NCBI GenBank assembly: GCA_942159475.1
Contig: OW804096.1
Location: forward strand, 89,693,784 to 89,757,783
Direction of reading: 5' to 3'
DNA from: Sthenelais limicola
Taxonomy: Eukaryota; Annelida; Polychaeta; Phyllodocida; Sigalionidae
DNA: 64,000 nucleotides
Position 1 is the stretch's first letter; each line of letters starts with the position of its first letter. Positions 8,591 to 18,385 of this stretch are shown piece by piece. A program made the position numbers and the translations under genes. The notes beneath the pieces were generated by a model. That model was not told the DNA's origin. It ran no database searches and saw only the letters and a program-made list of their open reading frames with translations.

Positions 8591-9937
8591 TTAAGTAGAC
8601 ATTATCGCACGAATGGCAAGAGATTGCTCCAGCGTGAAGCCAGGTATGATCTGGGTTGTTTCCTTGTCCGGATCTGCATTTTCAGTCACCACAGATACCT
8701 CCAGATCATCTGATTTCTTCTCAACACTGGCCTTTTCACGCTCACGATCAAGGGATCGTTGCAGTTCTTTCACATTGTCCTGGGAAAGTCTCAGTTCATC
8801 CTCAAGAACAGATTGGGAGTGGGTAGCAATCTCCAGCCTCACCTTGAGGTCAAGAATCTCGTCTAACAAGCGTTTTCGCTCTTCACACCAGGCCTCTTTG
8901 TCTCTGTTAACATTGCCAAAATGTTCGTAATCTGTGTGGAGATGCTTTAACGCCTCCGCAAAGGATGAATGGGCTTTTACCAACTGGCATTGAGCGACAG
9001 CCAAGTTTTTGACTGCCTCACTGTCATTTAGCTGTTCCAGATCCATGTTGACTTCATTAAAGTCCACTGACACCACAGGAGAAATATTATTCTCAACCTT
9101 GGACTTAGTCGCAGGGAGCACTTGCTTCTTCTCCTTCTTAACACATGAGCTGGCTGGAGCAGCTCTTTTCCGGGCTATTGTGGCGACTGGATCTTTCTCA
9201 CCATAGTCAGGATTGCTGGCCAAATTGCAAAACCTGTCGCTGTTATTTAAGCACCTCAGTCCAGCCTGATTTTGTGACAAATTATGCACCCACATCATGT
9301 GGCGGACAGAAGAGCACATCCGCAATTGTTTATTCTTGCATGGTCCAGAGGTCTGGTGACGGATCCCACACATATACTCCCAACGGTTGGGGAGATGATT
9401 TTCCTCCATGTGCCTAAGCCAGGCTAGACGGCTATGCAATACCTTGCCTGTACAGCGGAGATACGGGCAGCTGCCTCCACCCGTCGATGCACTGTCATGT
9501 CCTTTATACACAATAGAGCGCAGCTCTCTCCGGGTGTCCTCAGATACAATTCTACCAAGAATTCCATCTATCCACTCTTCGTATTTGCGTATAAGATCGG
9601 CCTCAGTAATGTTGACGAATATGATCTCTTCTGTTTCCGAGTCCTGATCAGAATCAGTAACTGGTACACACCTGCCATGTCTAGTGTCCTTTGGTTTCTT
9701 CAATTTGAGCAGAGGAGGCCTAATCTTGTCCGTAAACTCGGAGGACAAACCCCTCTCTCTGCCAGGCGAATTGGAACGGGAGCGACGCTCAGAGGAATCT
9801 CTGCTAACACTGTCAGATTTCCTTCGATTCCTGCTCTCCGTGGGCTTCTTCTTATCCTTTTTCTCGCCAGAGAATTTGTTACTTCGGTCGTACACTCTGT
9901 CATCTTCACTTGATGAAGGCATGGTTCCAATTGTCAA
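8591..9937 (-). CDS. Zinc-finger and coiled-coil protein in the env position of the Gypsy element
   Basis: 448 residues from an ATG at 9,937; a second ATG lies at residue 6. Residues 1-85 are basic and RS-like (repeated SR, RRS, KK), suggesting nuclear or RNA association. Residues 95-140 are acidic then helical. A C2H2-type finger follows (C157-x4-C162-x13-H176-x4-H181), and a second cysteine-histidine cluster lies at 190-218 (C190, C200, C208, H213, H218), with more cysteines at 229 and 237. A Lys/Arg patch at 256-282 could be a nuclear signal. Residues about 300-405 are charged and heptad-like, a probable coiled coil. There is no signal peptide, membrane segment, CCHC knuckle or protease motif, so it is neither a classic env nor a classic gag. 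It lies downstream of pol with its own upstream promoter-like cluster, which suggests a separate transcript. It could be a captured host gene or a divergent Gag substitute; I do not recognise the family. Confidence 0.8.
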   Translation of the reverse strand: MTIGTMPSSSEDDRVYDRSNKFSGEKKDKKKPTESRNRRKSDSVSRDSSERRSRSNSPGRERGLSSEFTDKIRPPLLKLKKPKDTRHGRCVPVTDSDQDSETEEIIFVNITEADLIRKYEEWIDGILGRIVSEDTRRELRSIVYKGHDSASTGGGSCPYLRCTGKVLHSRLAWLRHMEENHLPNRWEYMCGIRHQTSGPCKNKQLRMCSSVRHMMWVHNLSQNQAGLRCLNNSDRFCNLASNPDYGEKDPVATIARKRAAPASSCVKKEKKQVLPATKSKVENNISPVVSVDFNEVNMDLEQLNDSEAVKNLAVAQCQLVKAHSSFAEALKHLHTDYEHFGNVNRDKEAWCEERKRLLDEILDLKVRLEIATHSQSVLEDELRLSQDNVKELQRSLDREREKASVEKKSDDLEVSVVTENADPDKETTQIIPGFTLEQSLAIRAIMST

Positions 9938-10054
9938 TCGATAACTTCAACAAAAGCAGGTCCGGACAGCTCCGGAGGACATAAACGTCTCGATCCTATG
10001 TATACTTCAGTGTTGAAATGGAACGCAACCTGCTGTGCACGTGCTTCACCCGTC

Positions 10055-10062
10055 TTATATAG
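10055..10062 (-). promoter_or_regulatory. TATA box upstream of the zinc-finger gene
   Basis: Minus-strand TATATAAG lies about 120 bp upstream of the ATG at 9,937. Transcription would start near 10,028, giving a leader of roughly 90 bases. An E-box CACGTG lies between the TATA box and the predicted start. Confidence 0.5.
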
Positions 10063-10094
10063 GTGCCAACCCGAGCCACACCCAAAAACTATGC

Positions 10095-10104
10095 CCATAT
10101 ATGG
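10095..10104. promoter_or_regulatory. CArG box (SRF site) proximal
   Basis: CCATATATGG is a perfect CC(A/T)6GG palindrome, the binding site of serum response factor in animals. It is 33 bp upstream of the TATA box and 50 bp from a second perfect CArG box, the arrangement seen in actin-type promoters. Confidence 0.5.
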
Positions 10105-10144
10105 ACATACAGGTGGCGAGGATCCACTCTGCACGGTTCCTTAC

Positions 10145-10154
10145 CCATATTAGG
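10145..10154. promoter_or_regulatory. CArG box (SRF site) distal
   Basis: CCATATTAGG, a canonical CArG sequence of serum response elements. Finding two perfect CArG boxes 50 bp apart directly upstream of a TATA box by chance is unlikely; binding itself is inference. Confidence 0.5.
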
Positions 10155-10901
10155 TAATAGATTGCAAGAAAACTGCATATTACCTCGCGAATAAAATAAA
10201 GAAATAATATCATTCAGGCTATATAGTCAAACCCCAGGGAAAAATCAACATTTCCTATACTACTTTTATCCGTATGGGCAGAGTGCACATTGCAGCGAAC
10301 CAAGGGCATCAGCGCCTTGCCGGCAAGGTAGACGCTCCGCGTGTCGAGGTGTCCGCCATAGCGCTCACCGACGCAACGTTCCGCTTTGTTTACTTCTTAG
10401 CGCGGTGTTTATTTCCATCGACGACAGGTTGAAAAGTGTATAGAAACTCAATGAGGGTTGACTTTGACCGAGAATTTGATCATAAAATGCTAAATAATAG
10501 CAGTAGAATACATATTTCTTCGTTAAATATGTAAATTAAACATATTGGCTTGCTTCCCCGGGCTCCGTGGAATGAGACCGTCTCCTGGTTACTCCTCCTA
10601 CCGGCTGTCGACGAGGAAGAGCCGTCAAAGTTTTCTCATGGTAAATTGCTTCAAAGAAGCCTATCTAACACCTTAGGTTAGCTTGAAATTGTCATTAAAA
10701 CAAAAGGAATATTTCCATGTGGAAATAGACCCAATCATGGTTTCAAAATGGCCGTAAATCCACCATGTAATCGTATCTACTCTCTCCCGTGTTCACCAGA
10801 GGCTTCTTTACGTGTATATGGCTCTCCCGAAGGCAGGGAATCAAATCTAATGTTAAGTCAACATTCCTCCTCCAGATATTGAATAAAATTATCATTTAAA
10901 A

Positions 10902-13900
10902 TCAGGGAAAGCCATATCTTGTGGGAGCCTTAATCACCCTCGTTCTGGTTCTCCTCGCACTTTCTGGCGATAAATCATTATCTCTGCTTTCATTATCAGG
11001 TTTTAGGCAGGGCTTCAGATAATCCACATGTATTTTCGCCATTTTCTTCGTGCCTTTATCAATGACATAGGTCCATTCATTTAGTTTTTCAACTATTTGA
11101 AAGGGACCCTCCCATCTTCCACACAGTGGCCGTCCAGTTTTCACTGTGATAAATTTGTAGACCCAATCTCCAGGAGCATATTCTCTGACCAATGTGTTCT
11201 TGTCATAGACCTTTTTCTGTGCTTTCACCGATCGTTTTAAATTCTTCATTACAAACTCGTGTGCCTTCAGGAGTTGTTCTCTGATGTATAACACTTGGTT
11301 ATTTGGACACCTTGCTTCAAAATTTTCGTCATAATTCCGATAAATGACTGCAGGCACCATTGAAATTTCCTCACCAAAGGTAAGTAGATTTGGAGAACAG
11401 CCGGTTGATTCATGCAAACTACACCTATAAGCATAGGTGATATAAGGAGTCAGCTGGTCCCAGTCATTTCTATGGAGATTTGCCAAGCCCGACAAAGCTG
11501 TCTTCAGAGTCCTAATCGATCTTTCAGCTAATCCATCGGATTGAGGCCTATAAGAATTGGTAAATGTTTTCTTTATAGACATCAATATGCACAACTCTCT
11601 CCATAAAGAAGAAGTAAAGTTGGCACCCCTATCCGAATGAATATTCAATGGAGCTCCAAATTTCAAGATCCAGCCTTCCATAAGGTGGGTAGCACAAGTG
11701 TCAGCTTGGTAATTTGGCATAGGAAATGCCTCCATGTATTTTGAATAATAGTCCTGGACCACCATAAAGCATATGTTACCTCTGAGAGTCAAAGGTAAAT
11801 TTACAGCAATGTCCAGAGCTATCCTATCAAATCTTGCGCCAGAAATTTCATTATGAAGCGGTCTCTTCCCTTTTCTAGGGAAATCTTTCACACGTTGGCA
11901 AATATCACAAGAAGCACACCATCGCTCTATATCTTCAGACATAAGTGGCCAGAAAAATGTTTGCTTCACTTTTCCTAGGGTCTTCTTTCTTCCAAAATGG
12001 CCACCTTGAGGAGAACCATGTAACATGCGGAAAATAGCCATCCGTATCTTCAACGGGCCAACGATAGTCATGTCAGAAACTGAGGCTTCTTCATGATATA
12101 TCACATATAGAATCCCATTGCGTATTATCATCTTGCTGAGGAAACCATACAATACTCTAAACTCTCGTGTTTCTGCACGAATCTCCTGAGTGGAAAGTTC
12201 CTCTTTACTTCGAACCAGTGACTTGATCTTGGCAATATCTCTGTCTTCATCCTGATATTTCGCCATCTCACTCTCTGAGCAAGGGAAAACTTCCTGCAAA
12301 AATCCTTTCTTCTCCTCCCATTTGCTTGTCATATCGTCGACAGAAGATACCATACCAACAGGTTTGCAAGGGTCCTTCCTGCACGTGACACAGCCAGGAT
12401 TTTTACATCTCCTGATCTTCCTCATTCTTGAAAGAGCATCGGCATTGCTATGAAATTTTCCTGGACGGTGGAAAATCTTAGATTGATCCACATCAAAATA
12501 AGCTAGAATAGACAGCCACCGAACTAAAATTCCATCAGCATCCTTGAAATTCAGGACCCATCTCAATGAAGAATGATCCGTACGAATGATAAATCTTGTG
12601 CCCCAGATGAAATGCTTGAACTTTTTCAAGGATTTAATCACCGCAAGCAGCTCCCTGTGCGTTGTACAATAATTCCTCTGAGTAGAATCCAATGATTTGG
12701 AGAAATAACAAAGAACTTTTTCTTCTCCGTCCTGTACTTGAGACAAAATTGAGCCAATTGAAAAATTACTGGCATCAGAATCGAGAATAAATAAATCATT
12801 CTCGGTTGGATATGCTAGGATAGGCTCAGAAATCAATGCACTTTTCAGTAGACAAAACGATTTCTCCCGATCTTCATTCCATACAAATTTCGTATGATCC
12901 CTGAGCAGTTGGAACATAGGCTCAGCCTTCTCCGCAAATTCTGGAATAAAATCCCTGTAATATCCCACAAGTCCCAAGAAGGAACGAATATCCTTGATAT
13001 TTTGTGGCTGTGGCCAGTGTGTAATAGCCTCGATCTTCTCCGGATCTGGTCTGCTCCCTTCGCTGTTAACTATTCTGCCTAGAAATCTAACAGAGCGCTT
13101 GAAAAGTACACATTTCTTCGGTTTCAAAATCAAACCAAATTTTTGTATTCTTTCAAAGACACATTTCAGATTTTTCCTGGCTTCTTCCAATGATTTTCCA
13201 TAGGAAATTATATCATCCAAGTAAACCATACATTTTGTCCAGCGCAATCCTTGTAACATACTTTCTACCATGCGTTCAAATGTGGCTGGGGCATTGCATA
13301 GCCCAAATGCCATCACATTGAAGCGAAACAAGCCTATATGGGTGACGAATGCAGATTTTTCCTTCGATTCTTCATCCAATTCCACTTGCCAATAGCCTGA
13401 TTCGAGATCCAGGGTAGAATAATACATGTTTTTTCCAAGAGCATCTAGACTTTCGTCGATTCTAGGTAGGGGGAACGCATCTTTCTTAGTGATGTCATTT
13501 ACTTTGCGATAATCCACACAGAAACGAATGGAATTATCCTTCTTTTTGACCAGAACAATTGGTGATGACCATGGCGAATCACTAGGCGAAATAACTCCTT
13601 TATTTAACATCTTCACTAGCTCTTCTTCCACTGTTTTTCTTCTGCCTATAGGTAAGCGGCGATAGCTCTGTTTGATAGGTTCCGAATCTCCAGTGTTTAT
13701 GTGATGTTTTACGTTATCCGTTCTGCCTAGGTCTCCTCCAGGTTTTTGGAATATATTGAAAAATTCCAATAGGTCAGATCTAACCAAATCTTTCTCCCTC
13801 TCAGTGGTAATGTCACTCTGAGAAACCAGCTGTTCCAGGTATTGAGGCAAATTATATTCGGTCATTGCCGGATCACGAGCAATTGTTTCCAACAATACAG

Positions 13901-13919
13901 TAATTCGCTCATCCTCCAA
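10902..13919 (-). CDS. pol: Ty3/Gypsy Pol: reverse transcriptase, RNase H, integrase
   Basis: About 1,005 codons. The frame opens inside the primer binding site (TGA at 13,952-13,950); the start used here is a TTG at 13,919, while the first ATG is residue 19 (13,865). RT spans about 95-265 with VDYRKVN, LDLESGYWQ and the catalytic YLDD at 233-236. RNase H (about 370-500) has D380, E423 and D448. Integrase has an HHCC finger (H634, H641, C671, C674), the D703/D763/E799 triad with 35 residues between the last two, and a GPY/F-like module (GRWEGPFQIVE). There is no chromodomain. Gag, zinc knuckle and protease, which normally precede RT, are missing: only about 30 bp separate the primer binding site from the frame. 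The protein would copy and integrate the element in the nucleus but needs a Gag supplied elsewhere. All catalytic residues seen are intact. Confidence 0.95.
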   Translation of the reverse strand: MEDERITVLLETIARDPAMTEYNLPQYLEQLVSQSDITTEREKDLVRSDLLEFFNIFQKPGGDLGRTDNVKHHINTGDSEPIKQSYRRLPIGRRKTVEEELVKMLNKGVISPSDSPWSSPIVLVKKKDNSIRFCVDYRKVNDITKKDAFPLPRIDESLDALGKNMYYSTLDLESGYWQVELDEESKEKSAFVTHIGLFRFNVMAFGLCNAPATFERMVESMLQGLRWTKCMVYLDDIISYGKSLEEARKNLKCVFERIQKFGLILKPKKCVLFKRSVRFLGRIVNSEGSRPDPEKIEAITHWPQPQNIKDIRSFLGLVGYYRDFIPEFAEKAEPMFQLLRDHTKFVWNEDREKSFCLLKSALISEPILAYPTENDLFILDSDASNFSIGSILSQVQDGEEKVLCYFSKSLDSTQRNYCTTHRELLAVIKSLKKFKHFIWGTRFIIRTDHSSLRWVLNFKDADGILVRWLSILAYFDVDQSKIFHRPGKFHSNADALSRMRKIRRCKNPGCVTCRKDPCKPVGMVSSVDDMTSKWEEKKGFLQEVFPCSESEMAKYQDEDRDIAKIKSLVRSKEELSTQEIRAETREFRVLYGFLSKMIIRNGILYVIYHEEASVSDMTIVGPLKIRMAIFRMLHGSPQGGHFGRKKTLGKVKQTFFWPLMSEDIERWCASCDICQRVKDFPRKGKRPLHNEISGARFDRIALDIAVNLPLTLRGNICFMVVQDYYSKYMEAFPMPNYQADTCATHLMEGWILKFGAPLNIHSDRGANFTSSLWRELCILMSIKKTFTNSYRPQSDGLAERSIRTLKTALSGLANLHRNDWDQLTPYITYAYRCSLHESTGCSPNLLTFGEEISMVPAVIYRNYDENFEARCPNNQVLYIREQLLKAHEFVMKNLKRSVKAQKKVYDKNTLVREYAPGDWVYKFITVKTGRPLCGRWEGPFQIVEKLNEWTYVIDKGTKKMAKIHVDYLKPCLKPDNESRDNDLSPESARRTRTRVIKAPTRYGFP

Positions 13920-13947
13920 GGTAGAATTTTCCCGCAGTATATATCCT

Positions 13948-13960
13948 GGTCACGGCACCA
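13948..13960 (-). other. Primer binding site, tRNA-His type
   Basis: Minus-strand TGGTGCCGTGACC begins one base inside the 5' LTR. It matches the complement of the animal tRNA-His 3' end (acceptor ...TCACGGCA plus CCA) at 12 of 13 positions by recall of that tRNA. The same 13 bases occur at 57,784-57,796 and 58,974-58,986 next to two other LTRs. Confidence 0.85.
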
Positions 13961-13961
13961 G

Positions 13962-14664
13962 TGTTGCGATTCTTGCCTATGTTCTTTCCAATGTCTATGT
14001 GGCCATCGATGTACGTCTGTCTTTTCAGCTCCGGCTTAATGTTAATCGATATTAAATAATGATATTTCGTGATCGTATAGGTTTACTTCTGCGAGAATAA
14101 ATATATTACCAATATCGTTAGCAGGAGATGGGAGGAAAGGAACTATAGTGGCCGGATTATATTAAAGTTCCAAAGGACCAAGGGTTGAAATATTCTATGT
14201 TTCAAAAGCGGATCCGAGCTATAACATCAAGAGTGAAATACTTCTTTCATATGTTCTCTTTATTCTTCCTTGTGTGTTGGGTTGAAGACCTTGCTCCTCA
14301 ACCCGATTAGTGAACAAAATACATTGGATATATCAATAATATTCAACACAAGAACAGACTATGTTTGCAATACAAATCAGGAATAACTAAATAAATATAA
14401 TGATGAAATAAGTACAAACTTGTACATAAATAGAGAAATATGTGATAACCATCATGGTTAAAATCCGGATGGAATAATATGAATGGTTAATTAATAATAA
14501 ATTAATCAAGTAATACAAGGTATAAATATCATAATGAGTTGAAATGTAGACTCCTAGTGGCGTCCGGAGGTACTACCCGGAGGTGACCGGATCCGGAGGT
14601 GTCCGGATCTGGAGCTACCCGGAGCTCGATGGAAATGTTCATATAGTATAGTAGAATCGTTACA
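13962..14664 (-). repeat. 5' LTR of the pol-first Gypsy element
   Basis: 703 bp, identical to 7,615-8,317 except one base (near 14,264). The right flank CTATAATA does not repeat the left flank of the element, so no target duplication is assigned. Confidence 0.95.
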
Positions 14665-14844
14665 CTATAATAAATATGTATGGATGGGTGTAAGCATTTT
14701 AGACAATTTATGGTGTACTTCTTAAATAGTATTTCAAACGGGAAACGTAAACAAACCGCAGTCCCTAATACAGGATTTATTTTACGCTTGTAAATGCCAC
14801 AGATTTTGGTCGTAAAGATGTTGGTCGTAAAGCTGGAAACCCAA

Positions 14845-15048
14845 GCGTACGCATTGCGTGGTGCGCACTGCGTAGTGCGCTCTGCATATTCAGTGCACCC
14901 ATGTGTCGGTGGAAATCTTGTTACACTGCCCAAAAAGTAACTAGACATGTTCCCATTATAGGCATCACGCACTGCATGGGTTCAGTCCTGCTTATTTCTT
15001 TACCTTTGATTTTCACGCAATACGCACTACGCATCACACACTACGGAC
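14845..15048. repeat. Alternating GCGYA patch, imperfect inverted repeats
   Basis: 14,846-14,886 is rich in TGCG, GTAGTGCG and GTGCGCAC, and 15,015-15,048 carries the complement-type words CGCAATACGCACTACGC. The alternating purine-pyrimidine pattern could adopt unusual structures. No gene or element border coincides with it. Confidence 0.4.
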
Positions 15049-15531
15049 ACGTGGAAGAACTAGATCTATATAAGTCTAAAATGAGTTTCACTTACGTTCC
15101 ACACAAAAAGCGGTTATGTATAAAGGCACTGGTTCCACCACTGCCAGTAAAAGTAAAGCTATATCAGCCAACTTCCATCACTGGCTGTATAAGCAAGCAT
15201 GACACATGTAGCTCATACCCACCCGGCGAAAATAATTGCTTCGCTAGGGAACAGACCTCTTAATTTACTTTGTCTCCATTTACATTGAAATTCAGGCCAG
15301 ATGGAAAACATATAAACCAATATTTATGTCCGATTGCATTCCATAAAACAGCGAATAAACAAGGGATCCCAAAATAGACACATTTATTTAGTAAACAGAA
15401 CTTGTTCGCTTGCGCTTTCCAAGGTCGACAGGAGGTTGTTAAGGAGGTTGAATTCATACAAGTCGCCCCTCCCCCTCCCCCTGAGAATGAGACGGAACGT
15501 TACCTTCTAACAAAGTTACCAGCACATACAT

Positions 15532-15548
15532 GGGGGGGGGGGGGGGGG
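15532..15548 (+). repeat. Poly(G) tract, 17 bases
   Basis: Uninterrupted G run. Length is unlikely to be reliable in assembly, and the tract could form G-quadruplex structure. Confidence 0.9.
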
Positions 15549-17356
15549 TGAATATAGAGAGATTTCAGGATAAAGACATGCCTACACTAGAAATCAGGCC
15601 TAGTAAAAACTTTCTGCAGGGTAAAATTTTGCACAAATATTTGTTTCTTTTCTCAATAATCATAAAAATGTTCTACGGGTAACGTATTCCTTCCATACAG
15701 CCTGGGATAGTAGAGCTCGATACTCGATCTACGGGTAAGGCTGTGTGACAAGACCAACACATCTTTTATGTATACCCTGTTGCAACTCAGTACAGTGGCC
15801 GGTCCCAAATAAAAAATATTACACTAAAAATATAGGTTCTGGCTATGAAATAAATTCAACACCCCTGCCTTTCTTTTCACCTCATAGACACTGGCTGATT
15901 CAGGAGGTAAAGGATATGTAGTGGACATCAAATCGTGAGGAATAGGAAATAAGGTATTTGGTACATTTATTATTGCCCAATTAAGTTACCCATGTATACA
16001 TGAATGCACTAGTGAAAGGTATTTAGAGGTAAGACCTGGGCCAAGTCCTGCTCGGGTGAGCCGATGAACGAGGCACATAGCCCTACTAACACAGCCCTGA
16101 CAAATCCTGATTAGTACCAAAAAATGTCAGAGCCAAAGTTTACCCTGCAAACCAACCAGCAAGGTGAGAGGATCAGGTTTACCCGAGACACAGATCAAAC
16201 CAATTTAAGACCAAGCAACCCACTGCTGACAAACAACACCAGTGTAAACATTAAGGATTTTCCGAGCGATATGCTTTAAGTGACTTCCAAGATATTCTCA
16301 TGGTATGGACTAAAATAGTAACATTTTAACATTGAACAAAGACTTCTGATAATCTCCGGGCTAACCCCCATTTAATTAGGTGAAAACAGAGCAGATATAG
16401 CGGCGTCACTAAGTCAAAGGCTTCGCCAGTATTTATTTAATTAATTGGCTCTGAAAACAACTCCTAATGAAAGCGAGAAAGGGAGAGACTTGAAACGTGT
16501 TCAAGACTCCAGGAAGGGGAAACGGGATGAATTTATTGGTGACCAAGGAATGTTTGCAGTGAATACATGAGGTCATGAGGTCATGCGGTGAGGTATGCAA
16601 AAAAAAACCACAAGGAAATACCATCTGCTGACATACCCGGTAGGAACAATGTGATTATAAGATTTCTTACGCAGTGTTATCAACAATGATTGGGTATATA
16701 CGACCTTTCTCATTGATAAGCAGACACTCAGATTTATTTTCATGAAGTTATTCCAAAGTGGGAAATCTTACAAACCTAATATTAACGTAATAGTACTGAG
16801 ATGTACTGTAATTCTCCCTGAAAATTTAAAGGTAACGGCTACTTTTATAATTTTTAGAGACTTACCGTAGAAAGTTGAATTAAAATCTAGATTTTTATGA
16901 GCAACACATAGGGTTGCGGGAGTAAATAGTTCTATAAGAAAAGGGGACAGTCACTTCTCCATGACACGCCTCCCTCAAAAAGAAATCCCATGTAAATTTG
17001 AAATGAGTAAGTGCCGTCGACGTGACTGATGTCATTCACCATCAATAACATACAACAATCCATGTTTTGATGATTCCCCACAGCTCAGATATGACGTAAC
17101 AATCACGGGAAGTATCACGGGGAGTGTGGTCACTCCCCGCCATACCAGCCATACCAGCACAGATACTTGAGCGAGTGAATCATAGATACATATTTGGCAC
17201 AACACCTAATTTTCATAGGTTTCTCTATGAAATAACCATGACTGGCTTATTAGTACTTGAGTAATATGGAACCAATGTTTAGTAGTGTTACGGTCAAGCT
17301 TTAAGGACAGGCATCTCAGGCCTTGAACGTCCTGGGCATTTTTTCTGTAAGATAAT

Positions 17357-18385
17357 GTGATGTATAGATATATTATTAACAAAAATAACCCCAGAGTATT
17401 GTGGAAAACGATAAATAAGATTATTAGTCCTGAAAAAATTAGAAAAAGCCAAGATATCTATATAACTGACCCTCAGGGAATCAAAGTTAGTAAAGAAGAA
17501 GTACCAAACAATTTTAACCAATTTTTTCTAGAAGTCGGACCGTCCCTAGCCATGAAAATACAGGATCCACCTGAAGACTCTGTTAGGAACATGGAAAAGA
17601 AACAGCTTAATTACGGTAATCAACACCATAACCCACATTTTAGATTTAAGCCTGTTCTCCCGGACGAGATAGAAAAAATCATTAAGAAAATTGACGCGAA
17701 CAAAAGATCGGGCGTGGAGAATATCCCGGGCAAAATATTAAAACCCTGCCTAAGGGTCTTAACCCATCAGATCTGTCATATAGTCAATCTGTCCCTCTTT
17801 AGTGCTATAGTGCCAAACTCGTTCAAAACATCAACAGTCACCCCCCTACATAAAAATGGACCAAAAAATTCCACTAACAATTATAGGCCCATTTCAGGAA
17901 TCCAAATGTCCGCCAAAATATTAGAGAAAGTGGTCCAGGACCAATTATTACTTTACCTAGAAGAAAACGGGTTATATTATCCGAAACAATATGGATTTCG
18001 ACGGGGCCACTCTGTCAAGCGGGCACATGTTGACCTCATGGAGATTATCTATGATAATCTAAATGAGGGCAACATAACAACTGCCGTTTTCTTAGATTTC
18101 AAGAAAGCGTTTGACACCGTGGACCACTCGAAATTACTCGTGAAATTAGAAAAGATGGGAATCAAACATAATGAAAAAGATTGGTTCCAAAACTACTTGT
18201 CAGAAAGACATCAAAGTGTAAGGGCGAATGGTTACCTATCAACCCAGGGCAAGATCACTCATGGAGTCCCCCAGGGAACAGTTTTAGGCCCGATCCTCTT
18301 TACAATATATATAAATGACCTTCACCAAGTTGTCTGGATCTGGACTGGGTTGACACTTGGTGTAGGGTCAACAAAATATCTATGA
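17357..18385 (+). pseudogene. LINE reverse transcriptase, N-terminal half (broken)
   Basis: 342-codon frame. The pre-RT region (VLWKTINKII) is followed by RT blocks: RSGVENIPGKILK, NNYRPIS, GFRRGHS, the LDFKKAFDTVDH block with the first catalytic aspartate, and HGVPQGTVLGPILF before INDL. The expected A/YADD box right after INDL is absent: sequence jumps within about 12 bases into a region that in relatives lies roughly 40 codons further on, and the frame shifts. The last 15 residues are therefore out-of-frame read-through. Without the ADD residues the enzyme would be inactive. Confidence 0.85.

Larger units (their letters stand above)
9938..10901. other. Spacer between pol and the zinc-finger gene
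   Basis: About 960 bp with no frame on the element's strand. It holds the CArG/TATA cluster (10,055-10,154), an E-box CACGTG (10,039-10,044) and a perfect 14-bp palindrome CCTTGCCGGCAAGG (10,315-10,328) in a GC-rich patch. Such a long non-coding interval behind pol is unusual for a Gypsy element. Confidence 0.6.
7615..14664 (-). mobile_element. Young Ty3/Gypsy LTR retrotransposon, pol-first, with 3' zinc-finger gene
   Basis: A 7,050-bp element on the minus strand. Order from its 5' end: LTR (14,664-13,962), tRNA-His primer binding site (13,948-13,960), RT-RNase H-IN frame (13,919-10,902), a roughly 960-bp spacer with a promoter-like cluster, a 448-residue zinc-finger and coiled-coil gene (9,937-8,591), purine tract (8,318-8,332), LTR (8,317-7,615). 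The LTRs differ at one position in 703, so insertion is recent. Both frames are intact. Gag, zinc knuckle and protease are absent, so the element cannot package itself without help in trans unless the 3' gene supplies a Gag-like function. No clear target duplication flanks it (GATAT on the left, CTATA on the right), which could mean mutation, or recombination between copies. Confidence 0.93.
14665..17356. other. No gene seen
   Basis: About 2.7 kb. It holds the TGCGTAGTGCG-rich patch (14,845-15,048), a 17-base G run (15,532-15,548) and only chance open frames such as 14,901-15,263. TTGGTCGTAAAG occurs twice in tandem near 14,805-14,835. Confidence 0.5.

Noticed and set aside
9434..9913. 159-codon plus-strand frame
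   Set aside because: Shadow of the minus-strand zinc-finger gene; no motif of its own.
7610..14669. Target-site duplication of the pol-first Gypsy element
   Set aside because: Left flank GATAT and right flank CTATA do not match at 4 or 5 bp.
14529..14972. 147-codon minus-strand frame
   Set aside because: Begins in flanking DNA and runs into the LTR of the Gypsy element; no domain.
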